Source: Paramecium pentaurelia (lineage: Eukaryota; Ciliophora; Oligohymenophorea; Peniculida; Parameciidae). From it: DNA of 64,000 nucleotides. Within the stretch, counting starts at the first letter, position 1, and every line of letters starts with the position of its first letter. Positions 46,813-60,400 of this stretch are shown piece by piece. The stretch lies in contig CAJJDO010000129.1 in NCBI GenBank assembly GCA_905183005.1, positions 205,716 through 269,715 on the forward strand, read 5' to 3'. Made by a program: the position numbers and the translations under genes. The notes under the pieces were generated by a model. The model was not told the DNA's origin, searched no databases, and saw only the letters and a program-made list of their open reading frames with translations.

Positions 46813-47295
46813 AAGTAATGTATAGAATAAAATTTTAAATGTAAATTAAATGTTTTATAAATACTTAACTTTTATATATTCAAATATTTACAGAAATTAT
46901 TATTAGATTATTAACATGATCTTTATCGTTTGTTAGTATTTCTAAAGGATTTAAATAACTTTAGAAAAAATTCAAAATTAAGAATGAATAAATTTTATAA
47001 AATTCTTCCATCACAATAAACAATTTAATCTAAAATGGCCACTATGAGAGTTACAATTTATTGAAATTTTTAGATTTCTATAATGATTATATATTTTTAA
47101 ATCAAAATGAAATTTACCTTCAATTATGAAAAATTAATATCTTTAATTTAAATATAATCTTACAATATGATTAAATAAATGAAATCAAATTAATATTACT
47201 ATAATTTTAATACTATCATAAAAAATCTAAATTTGAAATAATCATAATAACAGTTTAATTTCATCTTCAGTAATTTAAATAAATGCCAAATTATT
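46203..47295. repeat. Contig overlap 3, left copy (repeats at 47297-48389)
   Basis: 1093 bp repeated after N 47296 (offset 1094). It includes the TLDc end of the gene above and about 480 bp of noncoding 3' flank in which I see nothing. Confidence 0.85.
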
Positions 47296-47296
47296 N

Positions 47297-48389
47297 ATAA
47301 TTAAATTAAAAGAATCAAGAAATTAATCAGTTATCATCAGAGCATAAATCTTTATAATAACTATTAAGGGATTAACCTAAACTAATAACTCCATAATTTT
47401 ATTTGGAAGTTTGTAAATTGATAGAAGAAAAATCTAAAATGAAAATATTATGTTCTTTTCTTATTTACTTGGGAACAAGAGATGGCATGAATCATACTAA
47501 ATGTTGGAGTAAAATTAATGGAAAGTATAATTTACTCATTATTTATAAATCCAAAAGTGGAAATATTTTTGGTGCTTACACTCCCTGTTAATGGTTAGAG
47601 AAATAAAATGGTTATGTATCAGATGACACATTATCATCTTTCCTATTTTCATAGACTCATAATCAGTTTTTCCCTTTAAAAGAAGCCAATAAAGCAAATG
47701 CAATATATAGACACTAATCTTATGGGCCATCATTTGGTAATGGATATGATATCCACATTGGATCCGATTTTACAAGTGGCTCCTCTGCTTTAGGAACTGC
47801 TTATTAAATTGATTAATACTAAATATAAAATACAAGCACTCATTTATTTGGGTAGGCAACACCTGACTTAGAAGAATGTGAAATATTAGAGCTTATATTA
47901 AAATGAAAGTAATGTATAGAATAAAATTTTAAATGTAAATTAAATGTTTTATAAATACTTAACTTTTATATATTCAAATATTTACAGAAATTATTATTAG
48001 ATTATTAACATGATCTTTATCGTTTGTTAGTATTTCTAAAGGATTTAAATAACTTTAGAAAAAATTCAAAATTAAGAATGAATAAATTTTATAAAATTCT
48101 TCCATCACAATAAACAATTTAATCTAAAATGGCCACTATGAGAGTTACAATTTATTGAAATTTTTAGATTTCTATAATGATTATATATTTTTAAATCAAA
48201 ATGAAATTTACCTTCAATTATGAAAAATTAATATCTTTAATTTAAATATAATCTTACAATATGATTAAATAAATGAAATCAAATTAATATTACTATAATT
48301 TTAATACTATCATAAAAAATCTAAATTTGAAATAATCATAATAACAGTTTAATTTCATCTTCAGTAATTTAAATAAATGCCAAATTATT
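47297..48389. repeat. Contig overlap 3, right copy
   Basis: Second image of 46203-47295; the TLDc end here spans 47297-47906 without a gene start. The contig 47297-50988 is exactly accounted for by its two overlaps (1093 + 2599 = 3692 bp), so it adds no new sequence. Confidence 0.85.
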
Positions 48390-50988
48390 GTAATATATTT
48401 AATAAAATTTGAATTTAAAATTCATTTTTTCCAAAACCTTATTATATAAGAGTAGTATTGATTGTGATTTTATAAGTAATTTCAGGTAATAAATGATTTG
48501 TTTTTTTAAACAAAATCTTTGAAAAACATAACATATAAACTTAGATCATTTATGAAATATTTGTAAATTAAGATATCTGAAATTTGGAAATTAAAATATA
48601 AAAACAATTATGTAATAGGAATTGTAAAATAAAATATTTTTTGTTTTATTGACTTGTTGAATAGAGAAAACTTAAATAATTAAATGTTAAGAATTTTTTT
48701 TGACATAAAGGAAATAAATGAATCAATATATTTGTGTTTATTCATTAATTGCATCCTAAAATTTCACTATTTAAAAGTTTTTTGATTCCATAATAGTTAT
48801 TTACTTGAATAACCAATCAAATTAATTGCATTCTAGTTATTTATTTAAGAATGATTTTTGTTTTTTTTAAATAAAATATTTATTAAGAATTTTCTTCAAC
48901 AAAAGAAAATTGATTAATCTATAATGGTTTTATCAACTTTTATTAATTAAGAAAAGTTTTACTAAATACCTTCTAATCAATGCTTTTGATTTGTATATTA
49001 ATAAGCATAACCAACTAATAAACCCTCTTTTATTCAGCATTCAGTGATACAATTCTAACTTAAACTGATAGTAATAAACATCATTAAAATAGATTGGAGA
49101 TTCCTAAACATAAATCCTTCAAATATAATAACCTAATGTGGATCAGAATATATTATAGGAGGTTTTGAAAGATTTGCATAATCATAAGCTGCTACAAAGA
49201 TCTTACTATTACCTCCTCATTATAGAATGAAAATTTCTATGACCCTTTATATGTAATAAGCAGTTTTTCTAACATAGAATCGATTCATGGGACTTAAATG
49301 AGTACTTTTAAGTATATGCTGATTAAAACTTAGTATATAATGTCGCATATTCAGGTTTATAAGGTACAGGTCATATCTGTGGATAATAGTAAACATATAC
49401 TAAAGATCAAATTCATAATATATAATTTGAGTTTGATCATACAGGATTGACAACCTACCTATACTTAACTAGTACTTTGGATAATAGTGCTTGGGATGTA
49501 TGATTATTTATAAATAAAGGAATCATGGGGATTTAAGAATTTTAAACTATTTCTCTACTTATGCCCTCCAGGATGTTTGGTTTGTATTCAAAGTGATTCT
49601 GAGTTTGATTGTAAATCATGGGTATTAACTCATACTGCCTATACTGAAATTGATTATACTTTATTTATTACAGATGGATGGACTATTAGTTATGGAGATG
49701 TAAATAAATAATAATGTTTCAGTAACATATAGAAATATCATATTAGTGATTCCAACTATATGTGGGTATGAAGTTTGTGGAAAAGATACTGTATTGTCTT
49801 TGAATTTAATAAATATTCCCACTCATTCATAAATGAAAATAAAGCTAAAGTATTTAAAGATTGATAGTTGGGAAGTGTCAGATTACGTTTAATTGAAAGT
49901 TGATGGTGAATTGATATTGGATTAGCAGCTATCATAATTAAATGAATATTTATATGGAATTTGTGGAACAACTTAAAAAGAAGTATTTGTTAATATAGAA
50001 CTTACATTTCCTCATTCTATTACTAGTGCCAGAATAAAAATTTTAAATACTTTAGATTAAGCATTTTCAGATGAGTCTTTTGGAATAAGAGACATATAAA
50101 TATTTATAAGTATATATAATATATATATATTCAGAATAATCATTATGTGGTGATCAAGTAGTTGAATTATAAGAAGAATGTGATGACGGCAATTTGTTTC
50201 CATTTGATGGTTGCTTTAACTGTATGTTTTCATGTGTTGATGGTTGTTCTGAATGTAGAGATATGATATGTTTAAGTTGTTATGAGGGTTGGATTTATTT
50301 GGAATATGAATAAATTTGTGAAAAAGAGATTATTTAAGAATATTCTTTAATAACTATCTTAGAACTATAAACTTAATTTGATTGTTTTCCTCCAATAGAT
50401 AATTGTTAGGTTTGTTTATTGGGAAAGTGTATTTTATGTCAAAATGACTTTTTTTTTAATTAATTTAATGATAAATGTGAGTAAATTTGTTTTGATCAAA
50501 TTAATAGTTATTATGAATTATGTGATGAATATTAATTATAACCATTTTGCAATAGATGTTAAATTAAATGTAATGATCATTGCCTAAATTGTAATTAAGG
50601 TATTTGTTAGGTATGTGAGAATGATTTTATTTTGGAAAATAATTATTGTATTTAGATAGGGAAAGTCAATTTATGTTAACCTTAATGTTAGATTTGTATT
50701 GATAATATTTGTTATAAATGTTAATCTGGATAACTATTAATTTTAGGTTAATGTTAAAACATTTGTGGAAATTAAATAGCACTTTACACACTTGAAGAAT
50801 GTGTTTGTGATCTTTATTGTGAGGAATGTGAAGATGGTATTTGTTATTAATGTAATAACTATTTTAAATTATTTAATAACTAATGTATAAGTACATGTGG
50901 AGATCTTATTGTTTAAGAACATGAAGATTGTGATGACGGTAATAATATTGAATTTGATGGTTGTTTCTATTGCTAATATTCTTGCCCT
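48390..50988. repeat. Contig overlap 4, left copy (repeats at 50990-53588)
   Basis: 2599 bp repeated after N 50989 (offset 2600). The first ~590 bp are noncoding A+T-rich DNA; the rest is the 5' half of the DUF4215 gene. Confidence 0.85.
48980..50988 (+). CDS. DUF4215 cysteine-rich membrane protein, 5' part (left contig copy)
   Basis: Truncated image of the gene at 51580-55601, cut by the contig end within the second DUF4215-type repeat cluster. It starts at the same ATG (MLLICILISITNQQTLFYSA) and carries the same five introns. Keep the complete copy. Confidence 0.85.
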
Positions 50989-50989
50989 N

Positions 50990-53588
50990 GTAATATATTT
51001 AATAAAATTTGAATTTAAAATTCATTTTTTCCAAAACCTTATTATATAAGAGTAGTATTGATTGTGATTTTATAAGTAATTTCAGGTAATAAATGATTTG
51101 TTTTTTTAAACAAAATCTTTGAAAAACATAACATATAAACTTAGATCATTTATGAAATATTTGTAAATTAAGATATCTGAAATTTGGAAATTAAAATATA
51201 AAAACAATTATGTAATAGGAATTGTAAAATAAAATATTTTTTGTTTTATTGACTTGTTGAATAGAGAAAACTTAAATAATTAAATGTTAAGAATTTTTTT
51301 TGACATAAAGGAAATAAATGAATCAATATATTTGTGTTTATTCATTAATTGCATCCTAAAATTTCACTATTTAAAAGTTTTTTGATTCCATAATAGTTAT
51401 TTACTTGAATAACCAATCAAATTAATTGCATTCTAGTTATTTATTTAAGAATGATTTTTGTTTTTTTTAAATAAAATATTTATTAAGAATTTTCTTCAAC
51501 AAAAGAAAATTGATTAATCTATAATGGTTTTATCAACTTTTATTAATTAAGAAAAGTTTTACTAAATACCTTCTAATCAATGCTTTTGATTTGTATATTA
51601 ATAAGCATAACCAACTAATAAACCCTCTTTTATTCAGCATTCAGTGATACAATTCTAACTTAAACTGATAGTAATAAACATCATTAAAATAGATTGGAGA
51701 TTCCTAAACATAAATCCTTCAAATATAATAACCTAATGTGGATCAGAATATATTATAGGAGGTTTTGAAAGATTTGCATAATCATAAGCTGCTACAAAGA
51801 TCTTACTATTACCTCCTCATTATAGAATGAAAATTTCTATGACCCTTTATATGTAATAAGCAGTTTTTCTAACATAGAATCGATTCATGGGACTTAAATG
51901 AGTACTTTTAAGTATATGCTGATTAAAACTTAGTATATAATGTCGCATATTCAGGTTTATAAGGTACAGGTCATATCTGTGGATAATAGTAAACATATAC
52001 TAAAGATCAAATTCATAATATATAATTTGAGTTTGATCATACAGGATTGACAACCTACCTATACTTAACTAGTACTTTGGATAATAGTGCTTGGGATGTA
52101 TGATTATTTATAAATAAAGGAATCATGGGGATTTAAGAATTTTAAACTATTTCTCTACTTATGCCCTCCAGGATGTTTGGTTTGTATTCAAAGTGATTCT
52201 GAGTTTGATTGTAAATCATGGGTATTAACTCATACTGCCTATACTGAAATTGATTATACTTTATTTATTACAGATGGATGGACTATTAGTTATGGAGATG
52301 TAAATAAATAATAATGTTTCAGTAACATATAGAAATATCATATTAGTGATTCCAACTATATGTGGGTATGAAGTTTGTGGAAAAGATACTGTATTGTCTT
52401 TGAATTTAATAAATATTCCCACTCATTCATAAATGAAAATAAAGCTAAAGTATTTAAAGATTGATAGTTGGGAAGTGTCAGATTACGTTTAATTGAAAGT
52501 TGATGGTGAATTGATATTGGATTAGCAGCTATCATAATTAAATGAATATTTATATGGAATTTGTGGAACAACTTAAAAAGAAGTATTTGTTAATATAGAA
52601 CTTACATTTCCTCATTCTATTACTAGTGCCAGAATAAAAATTTTAAATACTTTAGATTAAGCATTTTCAGATGAGTCTTTTGGAATAAGAGACATATAAA
52701 TATTTATAAGTATATATAATATATATATATTCAGAATAATCATTATGTGGTGATCAAGTAGTTGAATTATAAGAAGAATGTGATGACGGCAATTTGTTTC
52801 CATTTGATGGTTGCTTTAACTGTATGTTTTCATGTGTTGATGGTTGTTCTGAATGTAGAGATATGATATGTTTAAGTTGTTATGAGGGTTGGATTTATTT
52901 GGAATATGAATAAATTTGTGAAAAAGAGATTATTTAAGAATATTCTTTAATAACTATCTTAGAACTATAAACTTAATTTGATTGTTTTCCTCCAATAGAT
53001 AATTGTTAGGTTTGTTTATTGGGAAAGTGTATTTTATGTCAAAATGACTTTTTTTTTAATTAATTTAATGATAAATGTGAGTAAATTTGTTTTGATCAAA
53101 TTAATAGTTATTATGAATTATGTGATGAATATTAATTATAACCATTTTGCAATAGATGTTAAATTAAATGTAATGATCATTGCCTAAATTGTAATTAAGG
53201 TATTTGTTAGGTATGTGAGAATGATTTTATTTTGGAAAATAATTATTGTATTTAGATAGGGAAAGTCAATTTATGTTAACCTTAATGTTAGATTTGTATT
53301 GATAATATTTGTTATAAATGTTAATCTGGATAACTATTAATTTTAGGTTAATGTTAAAACATTTGTGGAAATTAAATAGCACTTTACACACTTGAAGAAT
53401 GTGTTTGTGATCTTTATTGTGAGGAATGTGAAGATGGTATTTGTTATTAATGTAATAACTATTTTAAATTATTTAATAACTAATGTATAAGTACATGTGG
53501 AGATCTTATTGTTTAAGAACATGAAGATTGTGATGACGGTAATAATATTGAATTTGATGGTTGTTTCTATTGCTAATATTCTTGCCCT
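50990..53588. repeat. Contig overlap 4, right copy
   Basis: Second image of 48390-50988. Its last base joins directly to the rest of the DUF4215 gene at 53589. Confidence 0.85.
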
Positions 53589-55601
53589 ATTGAATGTATA
53601 AAATGTGAATAAGGAATATGCCAAGATAAATGTTTACCAGGGTTTTATCTTATTAATAATATCTGTTCTACAATATGTGGAGATTCAATCATTGCTGGTA
53701 ATGAATAATGTGAAGATAATAATACTTAAGAATTTGATGGTTGTTATCTATGTTAATTTTCATGTCCTCTTAATTGTGAAGAATGCATTAATGGAATATG
53801 CTCTAATTGCAATTTCGGATTTAAACTTATTGAGAATAAATGTACTAATGTTTGTGGAGATGGTATCATGTCAAATGAAGAATAATGTGATGACGGGAAT
53901 CAAGAAAGTGGAGATGGATGTTCTTAAATATGTTAAGTGGAAATTGATTGGATTTGTAATTAAGGTAATGATTGCACATTCGTTAAGTACCCAAATCTCA
54001 AGTGTGAATATATGATGCAGAAGAATTAATATTAATATGCTTAAATTAAATTCTCTTAGGCTGTTTAAATGCTCTCAGATATCAATTATTAAAATACAAT
54101 AGAACTTTCAATTATTGATTTAAATTAAACACTTTATGCAATTACAATTAAGGAAATATAATCTGCTTAATATTAAGTTACAACAGATGTAGAATATATT
54201 GTGTAAATTGAAATCTTTACAAATTTACCTAATCATCCAATATTAAAAGTGAAATTAACAGAATAATTATTTAGTGCTAATCTAGCTCCTTTAGTAAATA
54301 TGGTTGATTATTTATAATTAAATTAACCTAATTATACAACTGATTAATAAGTTTATATTGCATAAACTGTTTAAATGATTAGTGAAATATCTGTTAAATC
54401 AATATATGCTATATCAATTATTCTAATTCTCTTAGGGAATGTACTCTCATTTTGGGGAATATTAGATGCCCTTTAATAATAATCATATTTAAAATTTATA
54501 AATGTCTTATACCCTTAAACTTTAATTATATATTTTTAATCAAGTGAATTGATATCAGTCTAATCATTATTGAATAGCATTACAGATTTAAATAAGAAAG
54601 CTAAATTACTTTAATTTCCTTATCTAGAGTCATATGAAAAATTTTAATATTATGAAGTCAATGCAGATATTACTGAAGGATTTAGAACAGAAATTCTTGT
54701 TTCTCTCACTCTACTTTTGTGTTATATATGTAGTATTTTATTAGAGAGAGTCATCTCAATCTTGGAGTTAAGTTCAAGTTTATAAGGATTCCCAAAATTC
54801 ATTCGTTTTTTACAAAAATAGTAAAGAAAACTCAATTTATAGATTAAAAAAATAGATATTAGTTTTATTAAAAATACTTTGCTAGCTTGTAGTTGGGATC
54901 TTATTTTTATGTCATTACTTGAATTATATTCAGATCATGATTTCTCTTATTATAGATCTTATGTTCGTCTATCTATAACTTTTGTAATACTAATCATAAT
55001 TATAACTTTAATCTTATCTTAAATTTCAGGAGTAACTCCTTTGAAAAAATAAGATTTAAATCAATTTTGGTTATAAAAATAACCTGTTTTTCTTTTAATA
55101 AAAAAGATTTCTATTATATCAATTCTAGTATTTTACTAACGTGAATAAATACTTTAAACTTTGCTTATGACTTTTGTCAATACTTTTTATTTAATTTATA
55201 TTATCAATATGAAGAACGCTGAAGAATTTCAATTCTACATCAAAAATATAATCATGGAAACATCCCTAACATTATTTACAGCATCAACCTTCTTAAATTG
55301 GGATATATTATAACGATACCTTTCATATAACTTTATAATTACAATAAGTTGGATTTAGATGTTCCTTTTAGTAAGTGTTTTAATTTCCTTTTTAATTTTC
55401 GAGCTATATAATTTATTCTATGTAATCAAAAGGAAAATAACTAAGTTAATTGAAAAAAGAATGAGTAAAATTAAATCAAATGAATAGCAATAATCTCAAA
55501 AATTAGACAATTAAATTTAAAATGCCAATTTAGAATTTCAACAAACTATATTTTAAAGAGTGAGTTTTTTAAAGGACAAACAAATCTAAATCTAAAAATG
55601 A
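51580..55601 (+). CDS. DUF4215-repeat cysteine-rich multi-pass surface protein (1300 aa)
   Basis: Five introns (22, 25, 22, 25, 25 nt; the first at 51671-51692) leave 1301 codons. A signal peptide (MLLICILISITNQQ) is followed by two related ectodomain blocks (IIGGFERFAQSQ, IDSWDLNEYFQVYADQN, SAWDESWGFKNFKLF, CPPGCLVC; then IDSWEVSDYVQLKVDG, SDESFGIRDIQIF) of a kind common in ciliate surface proteins. The next ~450 residues are Cys-rich with at least four DUF4215-type units (CGDQVVELQEECDDGN, EDCDDGNNIEFDGC, NEQCEDNNTQEFDGC, EEQCDDGNQESGDGC) and furin/EGF-like CxxC spacing. The last ~330 residues hold several membrane helices (YAISIILILLGNVLSFWGIL; LVSLTLLLCYICSILL; ITFVILIIIITLILS) and a charged cytoplasmic tail. 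Likely plasma-membrane receptor-like protein; ligand unknown. Confidence 0.86.
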
Positions 55602-55828
55602 AATTGTATTATTTAAATAAATATATATATATGTTAAAATTCATTAATTGGATTATAAATCTTTAATGTTTATTATTGAAATTTATAGTAGTTGTAACTT
55701 TAAACAGGTTGCTATAATTTGATGTAGCTCTTTTTGTTAATTGTAAAAAAATACTGAAAAGTGAAGATTAGGAGGTTTAAAAAATAAGGGCTAATAAATA
55801 TTATATCAAATTAAATTGTATTTAAAAT

Positions 55829-57005
55829 ATGACTTATTCTCTCAACTCTCATTAGAGCAATATCATGAGTTGTTTGTAGTACTACTTAGGGTAAAGTCCA
55901 AATGACTCTCAGTGATCCTAACCCAATTATAATAAGGCCAAAAGATCCTATCTTTATAATATCCCATTGACAACCATTCCAATATATATGATTTCCTAAT
56001 ATTATAGCTTCTACCTTAGACTATATAATCTCGTAAATCCATTCATTATGAAAATAATCCCTCTTCACATTATTAGTGTTATACTCTAATATCTCTCTCA
56101 TCATTTCCCATTTCTCCAGGTTACCTCGATGTTTGAAATCTCACTTATCTCTTAGAAATACTATATGGTACTTACTGAGGGACTCCCAATGTCTATCTTT
56201 ATGTCTATTGTTCAATTTTCTATAAGCCATGATTGGATGTCAATTGGTAGATAACAATTGATTGAGGCAATTCTCACATCATTTTACTCCTAAACAACTT
56301 ATGTTATAATTTGTTAAGTTTGATTATTGGTTACCACATTTTAATTTATAAATAAACCTTAGCCGTTTTTCAGATAGTATTGGATGGTTAACATTCATAG
56401 GAATTAATAAGTTAACTTCCAAAGAATTTTTGAAATTTCCAGATCCAATTAGTCTAGTTTACTAAATATGAATCAAGTTAGACATCATCCAGTCTTCTTA
56501 AGGAATTAATTACATCTCTTTCCATAGTAACTAAAGCAACATTATTATTCCACTCCATAACAGTGATGACTCCATTCAATTTGCTTGTTTAATACAATTC
56601 TAGAGATAAACTAGAGAATAAAACATTTTTATTAACAAATACTCTCTTTAGGAAAGTCATAAACTTGACTTATTCTCCTGAATTTTCTGTATTGCCATGT
56701 CAAGATTATGATTAATATATATTGGGTTCACTGAAAGTACTTACATACATAATTCAGAGATATCCAATTATACTCCTACAACAGACAACATGGACACTAT
56801 TGTATTAAGTTTAATACTAGATTTAGTATCCTATTATTTATGATACAACATTAGGAAACTGAATATTATATTCATCTATTCTCCTTTATTTTATTCACTA
56901 AGACCAAATTCCCTATGGAATTTCACATATTAGTACAATCTGTGGTCATTAATAAGTTCTTCAAAAGGAGAGTAAGATCTTGAGCAACATAGGACCATTC
57001 AATGA
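55829..57005 (+). pseudogene. Membrane-protein reading frame with two in-frame TGA codons
   Basis: From ATG 55829 (MTYSLNSHQSNIMSCLQYYL) the frame continues through TGA at 55913-55915 and TGA at 56431-56433. Introns at 56247-56266 (20 nt) and 56826-56854 (29 nt) lead to a TGA at 57003-57005. With both internal TGAs read through, length is exactly 376 codons. The sequence on both sides of each TGA is protein-like: YYMVLTEGLPMSIFMSIVQF, NLLSLIIGYHILIYKQTLAV, FQIVLDGQHSQELISQLP, LLFHSITVMTPFNLLVQY and LRPNSLWNFTYQYNLWSLIS. Several segments are hydrophobic. TGA is the only stop in this code, so this is either a pseudogene, a readthrough or Sec case, or a model whose introns I have missed. A perfect-looking 22-nt GTA...CAG intron ends just before the first TGA but shifts the frame into another stop. 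The opposite strand also has long open frames, but they cannot be joined. Confidence 0.45.
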
Positions 57006-57553
57006 CCAGACAAAGGCTTTTAGATCTCGTTGTTTAACCCTAAGTAGATATAGGTCTACTATTCTTCTGAAGACCAGAATTCAAATTTTTATTATCATGA
57101 TATCTAAGTTTTAAATTTATATTAATATTAATACATTTCATTACTTTTTAGGTTTATGCAAATGTTATTCAACTTCTTAATTATTTTGCTTTTTTGTAAT
57201 GAATTTTATTTGTATTTATCTTATAAACAATTTATCTTTCAAATACTCTCAATTTTCTGAGGTAAGTCTTAGTATTCAATTAAATACTAGAAATAGAAGA
57301 AATAATAATCTCTTAGATAATTATTAAATTCTCAATTTAGATTTTTTAGAATTCATTATTTTTAATATTAATAAAATACTTTTATTTCAAATTCATTTAT
57401 TTTTTAAAAACATAAAACTGAATATTTTGTTATTTAAATCAACGGATGATAAATTTAATTATTAATGTTTTTAATAATTATTTATTCATGATGAAAGCAA
57501 CTGTGATACAAAATAAGAGTCAAATATGCTGAATGAATGGCATATTAAGTCTT
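57006..57553. other. Intergenic, nothing recognised
   Basis: About 550 bp between two weak coding regions. No frame or repeat stands out. Confidence 0.45.
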
Positions 57554-57781
57554 TCAATAATATTCTCTATTCCCCTTCTGATTAACATCAGAAGATTCAG
57601 AGAAGTATCTCTTTATGAAATATATTACTCTCTCTAATATTCTATCCATGAATATATTCAAGAATAAGGGATGACACAGATAGATATCACAATATGAACA
57701 CTTAATTATTTTATTTCCTTTTCTTGGCTTTACTTCCAATGCTAAGATTAATTTACTATGATGAAAAATGCAATATTAATT
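57554..57781 (-). pseudogene. Possible piggyBac-type cysteine-rich C-terminal remnant (75 codons)
   Basis: A minus-strand frame bounded by TGA on both sides (57782-57784 upstream, 57554-57556 as stop) contains KPRKGNKIIKCSYCDIYLCH followed by PLFLNIF. The spacing C-x2-C-x3-LC-x2-(P)-x-F resembles the zinc-binding CRD at the C-terminus of piggyBac transposases. There is no ATG at its start and no DDE catalytic region upstream that I can find, so at most it is a relic or an exon. Paramecium has domesticated piggyBac transposases, which makes the idea plausible but does not prove it. Confidence 0.3.
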
Positions 57782-59815
57782 TCAAAGAGAAAACATCTTA
57801 ATATAATACTGTTACTAAAAGATTATCAAATTAAATGGAAATACTCTAAAAGCATAATACTCAATAAGGAGATAAGATGCTAAATTATAATTTTAGAGTA
57901 TTGGTTAATATATCAAGAGAAAATAAAAATAATGGAAGAAAAAAAATAAAATAAAAAATATCATATTGAAATTCTATTTTCCATGCGATGAAGCACATAG
58001 TGTTGTGCTCTATTAACTATTTGGAATGTAAAATCAGGAAAAGAAAATAAAATATTTATTGGGCATAATTGTGGTATCTATTAAAAATATTTGGGTTTTA
58101 AGTAAAAGATAAGGGTATAATTATGGATATTATTCACTAATTTTCACTAAGGAAATTAAAATATACACATCATATAAGAATAGCAGCACTATTGTGATAT
58201 TATAATTGTTATTTTTATTATATTTTTAACGATCAAAAACCTTAATTAAAATTTATTTGTTACTTTTTTTTAGTAACTGTTTCATTAATGGATAAATCTT
58301 ATATGTATATTAAGCAGTTAATAGTTGTTATAGTTTTATTCATAACTTTATTTATAAAATTCTATTCCTAATTTATTTATCAAATTCCCTATAGTTAATA
58401 AATCAGTAAACCTTTTAGTGACATTAACAAGTTAAATTATTATTGCACTTTTATAAATTTTCAACGATATTGCAATTAAAAAATACACAAATTATTAAGT
58501 AAAAATATAAACATTGTAACATTTAAGTTGCTAATCACAATATATAAACAATGAAAAGCTATTGGGTGAATTATTTTTAACCTTTAACAGTTTTAGTTTC
58601 AATAAAAATCTTGAAAACCTAGAAATATTTATGAATGTATATTATACATATTATAGAATTTAAATAAAGTATATAGTTCAATAGAACAATTCCTCATATA
58701 AAGGCTAACAAAATCCTTATATTTTTGGAAATTTTTGAAGTATACAAACTATAGAGCTGAATACTATAAGAATGATATGAAAGAAATGCAGTGATCTTTT
58801 GATAATAAGAATTTCTCTAATATGATGCAATTATTGAAGATTATCAATATATGTTTTATAATATTTTAAATTGATTAGGAATATTAAGGAAGAAATTCTT
58901 TACAATATTATTTATATCTATATGTAGTATTACATATTATATATGAAGTTTCTTTAATATATAAATAAATTATTTTAATAAATTATTAATATAGCTTATA
59001 AGATGATTAAAATATATAAATCAAATTATTTTTATCAATATTATTAAAAGTTATTGTTTTTGTATCCTAAGAAATTAGAGAAAGTTGAATAGAGTTATAT
59101 CAATATCGATTTCAAATGGTTTCAATAATTAATTATTTTATCAAATTAAAATGATTATTCATCAATAGCTTTTTGTATTATTAAATAAATTTATATTGTT
59201 ACTTATCTAACTATTTTAGTTTAGAATAATTTTAATAAACTGAAATTTCTATAATATTTTTTATATTCTCAATTTTACTATTTTGAATTCGATTTCAAAC
59301 TTAATTGTTATTTGATTAAGTTTCCACATATTATGGTATATCTCATTGATAATAAAATACATAAATGCATGTTTTAATATATCAAATTTTAAATCTTCTA
59401 TTATTAATAATAAAGAGTTCTCCTATTCAAACATCTATTTTATAATGGTTTATATTACCCATATATCTAAAGGACATATTTGCTTACTTAAAAACAGGTA
59501 TTATTCAAGAAATCTAATTTATAAAAATTATATTATATTTAAAATCAAATAGTATTGATATCCTTTTTAAGTAATATTCTTACTTAGAAAAAAATTAAAA
59601 AGAAGCTCAATTTTTATTATTTTAATGATTTTGAATTATTAATGTTAAAGTTCCCTTTAACAAAAGAAATTTGGTTTAAAAGAAAACAAGTTTTTATAAA
59701 GATTTAATGGATGATTTAAAATTATATGATTTCGAAAAACGCAATAAAAATAAAAATAGTAATTATGCTCTATATTATAGATAGGAATATATATTCTGGA
59801 AGTATTGTGAAACTT
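57782..59815. other. Long gene-poor stretch before the LamG-like gene
   Basis: About 2 kb, very A+T-rich. No frame in the ciliate code shows convincing protein composition; short ATG-led frames (for example near 59346) are chance. The 3' ~1350 bp are repeated at 60401-61754 by contig overlap. Confidence 0.45.
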
Positions 59816-60399
59816 ATGATTGCTACAATCCTATATATTGTTTAGGGTTGTCAATATACAGATTATGAAGAAAGTTTGCTAAGTAAAAAAAATTAAATAG
59901 AAAAAACAATAATTTATTCGTAAGGTTCAACCCAATCATTTGCTTTTTGGAGTTTCTGTATTCCAGCTTGGGAAGTTGATGGCTATCCACAAGTTGAGGA
60001 AATGATGTTTGAAGATAATAGAAATTAATAGCTTCTATTTTTGATAAATTCAGGGCAAAACGACCAATCTTTGATAATGTTTATGTATGTTGATTTTATT
60101 AGTGGTAAAAATGAAGTAATTCACAGTCTTCATATAAATACTTAATTATAAGAAAAAGTTTATGAATACAAATTTGATTCTAAGATTTATGAAGGGAAGT
60201 GGTATTTAAGCATGATAACTATTGGATCCCAATTTATAAAATTCTAAACTTCAGAATCAAACAATTATTATGACATTTAAGATGAAATACCTATATTCAA
60301 TACATTTCAAATCATAATTGGTGGTACAGGAATTGTAAATTAATTATAAATAAATTTAGGTCAGTCACAAATACTATCTGGGGATATTTAGAGGAAGAT
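58462..60399. repeat. Contig overlap 5, left copy (repeats at 60401-62338)
   Basis: 1938 bp repeated after N 60400 (offset 1939). It ends inside the LamG-like gene. Confidence 0.85.
59816..60399 (+). CDS. LamG/ConA-like secreted protein, 5' part (first contig copy)
   Basis: Truncated image of the gene described at 61755-63016; starts MIATILYIVQGCQYTDYEES and is cut by the contig end just after its 25-nt intron (60335-60359). Confidence 0.7.
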
Positions 60400-60400
60400 N

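Noticed and set aside
55700..57110. Minus-strand gene with runs such as RLYQYVKFHREFGLSEQ
   Set aside because: Several minus-strand frames look tempting, but they cannot be joined by GT-AG introns, whereas the plus strand gives consistent introns and length (apart from two TGAs). Not fully excluded.
59346..59552. 68-aa protein repeated at 61285-61491
   Set aside because: Composition is that of A+T-rich noncoding DNA, and the repeat is due to contig overlap, not conservation.
57782..59815. Transposase or IES-like element
   Set aside because: No terminal inverted repeats, DDE motif or TA-bounded repeats could be shown by eye.
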